In this document: positions 58,039 to 64,000 of the stretch, piece after piece
Numbering within the stretch: position 1 is the stretch's first letter
Layout of the letters: each line of letters begins with the position of its first letter
Source of the DNA: Scalesia atractyloides
Lineage: Eukaryota > Streptophyta > Magnoliopsida > Asterales > Asteraceae
NCBI GenBank assembly: GCA_947069175.1
Contig: CAMTDV010000028.1
Location: 67,378,157-67,442,156 of the forward strand
Length of the DNA stretch: 64,000 nt
Reading direction: 5' to 3'
Translations under genes and position numbers: made by a program
The notes under the pieces: model-generated
Told to the model about the DNA's origin: nothing
What the model saw: the letters and a program-made list of their open reading frames with translations, nothing else
Databases searched by the model: none

Positions 58039-58998
58039 TGTTGGGTTTCCATTGTGATCATTTATAATTTTATTTATCAAAAACCCGGTTCAATAAATAA
58101 AGGTAAATTAATTAAACGAGTTAATTAATAAAACGCAGCGGAAATAAATGAATGATCAACAATAAACGAAACCCGACAGGATCATGTTACATGCAAATAC
58201 GAGCACAGTAATAATAACATCTAGCTACCGATGAGAAAGATTTACCTCGGTTAATGACTAACCGGTCGAGACACCGAGGTTCAACTAACGCATGCTGGTG
58301 AACGAAGAAACGGAACGCGGGGATAACCCCGGGTAGCGGCGAGGCTGACCGGCGGGTGGCGACCAGCGACAGTGGCGGTGGCCGGCGACGACGATAGCGG
58401 CGGCGGCGTCTGTTCTGGCTGGCAGCGACGGAGTAGCGCGGCTATGGCCGGCGACAACGGTGGCGGTGGACAGCAACGGCCGCAGAGGCCGGCGGTGTCG
58501 GTTGTGGTTGTGGTTATCATGAGAGCTTTTCTAGTTCATCATCTATTACACTTAAATGCAAGACCCAAGTACCATTCAAATACTAGATGAAGATTCATGC
58601 ATGTTTGCCAAGTGGCGGACATGCATAATGCATGTGCGACAAATGGCGTTGGTTTCTTGCATGTATGACAAATGGCCAAGATTCTTGCATGCGCGACAAG
58701 TGGCGGTGCAAGCATGCATGTGCGACAAGTGGCGTAGCGTGGGTGCATGTATGACAAGTGGTGAGATGAGTATACCCGTGTCACCCAGTCCATGTACCCG
58801 TCTCTTAGTTAATAACCGCAACAATAATATAATCCCGATCATGATCATAAATATAATTATGATCCGTTTCGCATAATGTTCGTAATTACCAGTTAAGTTA
58901 GTTAAGTGGATTTAAGTTCGTTGCCCACGGTGTAACTCTTACGGGTCAAGACCCGGTCGGTAGCGTTGACTTATCGAAACGGACATAAATTTCCAACA
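58039..58998 (-). repeat. Copia-1 5' LTR
   Basis: 960 bp, partner of 36020-37014. About 36 bases present in the other LTR (36453-36490) are missing here; other small indels and changes suggest an older insertion than gypsy-2. Minisatellite at about 58605-58765. Confidence 0.93.
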
Positions 58999-59349
58999 AA
59001 TTACACATACCTAAACCTATTCTCGACCTTGATTACTCAGAAAGAAAGTAAGGAACAAACTAAACACCACCTGCACGATTCGCCGGAGATCGGAGTTCAC
59101 CAGAGACGTCCGAAGTCATGACGGAAATTGCATTTTTATTTTTTTTCGGTATGCTGTTTCATCTCCATTCGACTTTTTGGTTAGAACTATAACAAAAACC
59201 TTTACGTTTCTGTCGAAATTTACAACCCATGGCATTCAGATCTTTAGCAGGTTGAATATGGGTTTCGGTATGGGTATTATATATCAAGAAGACGACTAGT
59301 TTGGTTCTATATTTCTTATAAAAATGATTACATAATAACATGAAAATTG

Positions 59350-59570
59350 AAGTAGCACATAGGTTAAGCGTCGATCTCATACGTCTCGAGTTCGACCCGG
59401 CTCCTCCCCTTTTCGTTTAATCCTATTTAGTTTTCTAATCTGTAACTCAGGGATTTCAGTATTTAAAGTAACAACCATGCATAAGTAACCATCAAACATG
59501 GGACAGTCTAGTGGCTGGTTGCGGTGTCATTGAACCAAAGGTCTCGAGTTCAATCCCATTTTTGTAAAAC
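59350..59570 (+). other. Two tRNA-like modules in solo LTR F
   Basis: At about 59350-59397 (B-box-like GAGTTCGACCC) and 59498-59562 (TAGTGGCTGGTTGCGG, then GAGTTCAATCC). The hairpin stems are more decayed than in the other LTRs. Confidence 0.4.
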
Positions 59571-60182
59571 CTGTTGATTTTTATTTCATTATGATTATTT
59601 AAATCAGTTTTCTTTAAAAAAAAACAGAGAAACATATCAAATACAGCACAGCATTAGATGCATTTAAAAACAGTTTATAAAATTTAAAATAGTTTTATAC
59701 AACGCGTATATGTTGCTATTAAAAATAGTATTGCTACTAACGAACTGCTTTTGTAGTACTTTTTATTAAACAGTTTTCTATTTATTTAATAAACTATTTA
59801 TGTATTTTAATTCAAACAAATCTTAATTATTTAACTGATTTACTATACCTTATATAATATAATATAATTTATAAAGGCAATATATTTATAAATCAGTAGT
59901 GAATAATTCATATTCAAATTATGATAAATAAGTAAACAAAACAAATAATGTTGTTTAAAAATCAAGTCCTATTATTTAATTGAGAATGTTAAAAAAATCA
60001 AGTAATTCATACAAGTACGGAAATTACACACACGACGTGCCTTACATATAAATTAATTTTGTTATGAAATTTCCATTTTATTTAGTACGTTTCCATATTC
60101 TTGTTTTAGGATAATCCTTGTTGTAACAATCCCAAATCTCATCTGCACGCGTAGTTTTCCAAGGAATCGCAGAACGCAACAA

Positions 60183-60695
60183 GTGAGTGAATGTTACAAC
60201 TTTCCCTTTTTTTATATTACATGTTTTTGGGATGTATCATATGTCGCATATCTTTATTACATTTTACAAATTCAAATACGTGCAATTACCATCATGTAAA
60301 GTATATGTGTTATGTGTTGGTTGTTTGTTTGTCACTCGGTGCATATCATTCATTTTATACATTTCATCATGATATGCTCGTCTGTTCCCCATTACCTATG
60401 AGCGGAACTTGACGTTGCCAACTATACGAGGTCAGCTTCGTTTGAGTAAGCTTTAGACCTTGCAGCACACCATAATACCGTGCAACATATATACATTCAT
60501 TTGAATCATTACAGTTTATTTGTTTATTGTTTGAGGTTGTGTTATGAGGTTTGACATATGACATACAACATATTTATTTACCAATTTGGTTAACGCACGT
60601 TTTCTCAATACACAAACTAGGTATATTGTTTTCCTAATAACAATGAGATTCACTCGCCAACTTTTGTTTACCCAAAAACTACTTTTACAATACAG
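60183..60695 (+). other. Intron-like segment in solo LTR F
   Basis: GTGAGTGAATG to TACAATACAG before GTG. The complementary 12-mers are reduced (TGTATCATATGT; ACAATACA). Confidence 0.35.
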
Positions 60696-60907
60696 GTGAA
60701 CAAGCATAAGGAAAAGATTGGATTAACGAAGTTTTATTATTATGAACAATGTATCGAATATATGTAATTGTTTATTTGGATTATTTGCTATGTGAAACAT
60801 TCAACATTGATTAATGATTATTAAAAACACGTAATAGCAAGTCATAAGCTTTTGGTCAACCAAATCATGCCCCGATCACCTATTCCGTTGTGGATCGGGG
60901 TGTGACA

Positions 60908-61666
60908 TGCGTGTAGGAGGAAGAGCATATGAAGATGGATAGAACTACTGATGTTGCAAACTTTACTATCTCTACCTCTAAGAAGAGAATGAACAATTAC
61001 CCAAGGAAGGATACTTCTAAGGTCCAAAAACCAAATACTAATACAAGTGCACCTTCTAGCTCTAAGAAATCCTTAGACAAACCTTACTGCAAGTCCTGCA
61101 AAAAGACAATACATAAGTAGAAGGAATGCCGTGACTTTAAGGAGTGGCTGGCTAAGAAAGGTAATGATTTTTTCATTTCCTATAATTTAAATATTCCTAT
61201 TAATTCTTGGTGGTTTGATTCTGGTTCTATGGTTCATGTGACCAATTCTACTCAGGGATTCCTTTCAATCCGGAGGCTGCGAAAAAACCAAAAAACACTT
61301 AAAGTTGGGGCTGATTGAGAATTAGAAGTGAAGGCCATAGGAACCTTATAGTTATTTATGAATACTAGTTTATGCATTAAACTTTATGATACCTTATATG
61401 ATCTTGAGGTAACTCGGAACCTTGTATTAGGACCAAAGTAAGATATAGACGGTTTTGTTGTTTCTCATGGTCATCGCAAACTCTCTATTCTCTATGATTC
61501 CGTTGTTGATGGTACCGGCATTCTGGATGGTGGTCTCTATAGATTAGAACTAGATGATGATTTTTCCAAATCTTTGTTGTCATATAATATTAATGAATCA
61601 CTCACAAAGATGAAACAAAAACGACACTTAGAGACTTCATCCATGTTGTGGCATCAACGTTTAGGC
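60908..61666 (+). pseudogene. Copia-2 gag-protease-integrase start
   Basis: Continues the gag of 35270-35343. Zinc knuckle remnant CKSCKKTIHK (stop, then KEC), protease-like WWFDSGSMVHVTN and a pre-integrase segment ending MLWHQRLG. At least five in-frame stops (TAG at the LTR junction and 61118, then TGA, TAG, TAA). Cut by the hAT-like element at 61667. Confidence 0.85.
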
Positions 61667-63689
61667 TAGGGATGAGCAAATGGCACCCGGTACCGAATTT
61701 ACTGAATCGGGTACATTTTCGGTACCGATTCGGTACCGACTTTTGACATTTTCGGTACCGGTCTGGTATGGTACCGGTATTTACCGGTTTTTACCCTCAA
61801 ATACTGGTATCGGTACCGAATCGTACTGAACCGGGTATATTCAGTACCGGTACCCACTTTTGGAGATTTTCGGTTCCGGTACCAGTTCGGCACCTGTAAC
61901 ACCCCAAATTTTATATGTTCTATTATGATGTTATATGTATGATGTCGTAATGGGTAGATGGTGATTTAGACTGATTCAATAATTATAGTCGATTAATTGT
62001 GCTAGTAAATTTAATTAATTAGAATGAATAAAGCTAATCAAGAGAAAAGTAATCTAGATAATAGCTAGGTATCTAAGTGACATGTTCCAAAAACATGAGG
62101 GCTGAATGCAACACTTTGGAAAGTGAGAGTTTAAGAAAGAAAAATGCAGAAATTGTGGTTATGTGTGTGTCGACCAGGGGGGAGAGAGAGGGAAAGAAGA
62201 ACAAGACTAAAATCTGAGATTTCTAACAAATTGAAGGATGAAATTGATGCCAACCTTATGCATGTGCCCTAATAAGTGATCCTCTACGCTTGTCTAACAA
62301 GTGGTAAGTCGAAATTCTTGATTTGATGATTCGTATAAAGTGAGTCTCAACCTATCCATCAGTTCATATGAAAATTTATGTAATTGTGAGTGAGGATCAT
62401 ACCATAGAACATGAATTATGCTTGAAATTGGGTAAATAGACGATTAAATGTGGAAACCCACTTGAAATGGGGATATTGTGAATTGTAGTGATGAATTTAT
62501 GTACAAATTAATGTAATGGTTATGTAGGAAGTTACTTACAATGAGTATTTGATAGATGAAATTTGATCATGAATGAATGTTATATGAAATTAGTTGAATT
62601 TGATGATCTTGATATGAATAAGTGATAAAATGCATAAGATACTTGTACTTTATGATTTGTTAGTGGTATGCACTCCAGGTGTTTGATGAAATGCTTGGGT
62701 AAGGTTTTAAGTAATAAAGATGATTTCATATGCATATGATGGTAACTGATTAGAATAGGTAAAATGTTGAGTTGTTAGCTCACAATGTTAATGTAAATGT
62801 GAGATGAAAGCATGAGATTGAAAAAATGTTGAATGTGAAATTATACGCATGAAGGAAAAAGGTACGATTCAATCCGGTTCACAAGCAACGCAAAGTAAAG
62901 GTAAGTTCTTACGAACTTCGTTTTATACTATTACTAGTTCGTTAGTTATTCTTTAGGTATGGTAATGCGAAATGATGAATATAGAAGGAAAGTATTAGAT
63001 AATGGTATTGTAAAGTATAAGCATTACCCAATTGCAAACGGGTCAAAATGAATGTTTAGTAAGGTATGAACTGATGACTCGTTGTAAGCGTGTCAATAAG
63101 GATGAAATGTTCGTTGTATGGACACGTGTGATCGGGTTGGATGAATTGTGTATTTGGTGTTATAAGAATGGAAACTACGATTTCGTTGTAGGAGAAATTG
63201 TTACAAGTAAGGAATAGAAGTAGAAAGGATGTTACAACACCATAACCGTGTTTACGGGTCAATTAAGGGAGTAAAGGAAGGATGAAATTCTTTTATGTTA
63301 ATGAGTCATACTAACGAATGCATTTGTGTTGTGTGTGATAGAAAAATTGCAATCGTTATAATGGCGTGCTTGGAACGAACACACCTCATAACCCATTACG
63401 CGTTTCTGTCTCAAGTTTTGATATAAATGGGTTAAACAAATATTTTTTAGGATGTAATTGTTGTTTTAAAATACTTATGTCTTTGTGTGTAAACTTAAAG
63501 TTTGAATTTGATACAGTAGTTTAGGCTAATGCACCCTTAAGTGTTAAAATCTCGTGTTTGGTTCGTAAAAATGGAAGGGGCATTTTAGTCAAAGTTTCAC
63601 AGTACGTTATGAAAGCTTAAGTTATATGTCGTTTTGACCTTTTGATGAAATGGGCATTACAGTACCGGATGGTACCGAGCTCATCCCTA
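61667..63689. mobile_element. hAT-like element in copia-2, split by a solo LTR
   Basis: Ends TAGGGATGAGC and GCTCATCCCTA, 8-bp duplication GTTTAGGC (61659-61666) / GTTTACGC (63690-63697). Body rich in GGTACCG repeats. About 255 bp without the LTR inside (61895-63661). Removing it joins copia-2 RLG to QITRERLTRL in frame. Confidence 0.87.
61895..63661 (+). mobile_element. Probable solo LTR inside the hAT-like element
   Basis: 1767 bp from TGTAACACCCC to GGGCATTACA. The flanks GCACC (61890-61894) and GTACC (63662-63666) match at four of five bases. No coding sequence; unlike the other LTRs it shows no tRNA-like modules that I could see. Confidence 0.65.
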
Positions 63690-63697
63690 GTTTACGC

Positions 63698-64000
63698 CAA
63701 ATCACACGAGAAAGATTAACTCGACTCGTAAAGGATGAAGTCTTACCTCCCCTCGATTTCACTGATTTTGGAACATGTGTCAAATGTCTTAAAGGTAAAA
63801 TGACATTAGCGAATAAGAAAGGTGCCACTAGGAGCTCTAGTTTATTAGAAATCATTCATACTGAGATTAGTGGTCCTTACCAAATTGTTGGTATCACTAG
63901 ACATACTTCATTTATCACTTTCATTGACGATTATTCTCGTTACAAGTACTTGTATCTCATTAAAGAAAAATTTGAATCTCTTACAACTTTTAAAAATTAT
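63698..64000 (+). pseudogene. Copia-2 integrase, cut by window end
   Basis: RERLTRLVKDEVLPPLDF, then CVKCLKG (zinc-binding CxxC), then the core start ISGPYQIVG...FITFIDDYSRY. Open to the last base. Confidence 0.88.

Larger units (their letters stand above)
36020..58998 (-). mobile_element. Copia-1, full-length Ty1/copia element, minus strand
   Basis: LTRs at 36020-37014 (3') and 58039-58998 (5'), duplication AATTA (36015-36019 and 58999-59003), primer site and polypurine tract in place. Its inside is 37015-37376 plus 52469-58038; a complete gypsy element fills the gap. gag, protease, integrase, reverse transcriptase and RNase H remnants follow in copia order but are broken by frameshifts. 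Confidence 0.93.
35344..60907 (+). mobile_element. Solo gypsy LTR F, split by copia-1
   Basis: LTR start TGTAACATTCGCC at 35344, LTR end GATCGGGGTGTGACA at 60907. The perfect 5-bp duplication TGCGT (35339-35343 and 60908-60912) shows one insertion in copia-2 gag. Real length is about 2.6 kb (35344-36019 plus 59004-60907); the rest is copia-1. It is the most diverged Tekay-type LTR here but keeps the antisense and sense tRNA-like modules and the intron-like borders. Confidence 0.9.

Overview
This is AT-rich eukaryotic nuclear DNA from a flowering plant. The evidence is nested Ty3/gypsy (Tekay-type chromovirus) and Ty1/copia elements primed by initiator-tRNA-Met, together with hybrid proline-rich protein (HyPRP, DC2.15-like) genes. 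Protein flavour suggests a eudicot, perhaps Asteraceae; that is inference. Host genes are very few, and almost everything else is mobile DNA.

Left (1-5808): the pol end of a broken gypsy element runs into an LTR, which runs straight into a second primer-binding site and leader. The unit is therefore internal-LTR-internal, broken at about 5790.

Middle (5808-34770): a locus present three times, as unit 1 (5808-13560), unit 2 (about 19015-26187) and unit 3 (26209-34770). Each unit holds, on the minus strand, a decayed HyPRP relic split by a hAT MITE and a second HyPRP gene. The second gene is intact in units 2 and 3 and frameshifted in unit 1. Units 2 and 3 are adjacent; their junction lies in the terminal repeat of a MULE and carries a short templated insertion. 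Between units 1 and 2 are retroelement debris, a long TA microsatellite and a tandem array with Helitron-like 3' ends.

Right (35270-64000): a nest of retroelements, read from target duplications and interrupted reading frames. Copia-2 (plus) is split by a solo gypsy LTR (35344-60907, TSD TGCGT). That LTR is split by copia-1 (minus, 36020-58998, TSD AATTA). Copia-1 is split by a complete Tekay element (37377-52463, TSD TTACA). The Tekay element holds two solo LTRs (38208-39847, TSD TTCAA; 45764-48401, TSD CGTAA). Copia-2 is also split by a hAT-like element (61667-63689) that contains another solo LTR.

The most unusual feature is inside the Tekay-type LTRs. Each carries tRNA-like modules: one antisense near its 5' end and, in all but the shortest LTR, two to four in sense orientation further in. 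Their stems vary in a compensatory way and their B-box-like motifs are kept. Further in is an intron-like GT...AG segment with complementary 12-mers near its two ends. Both are candidates only; neither was tested by computation.
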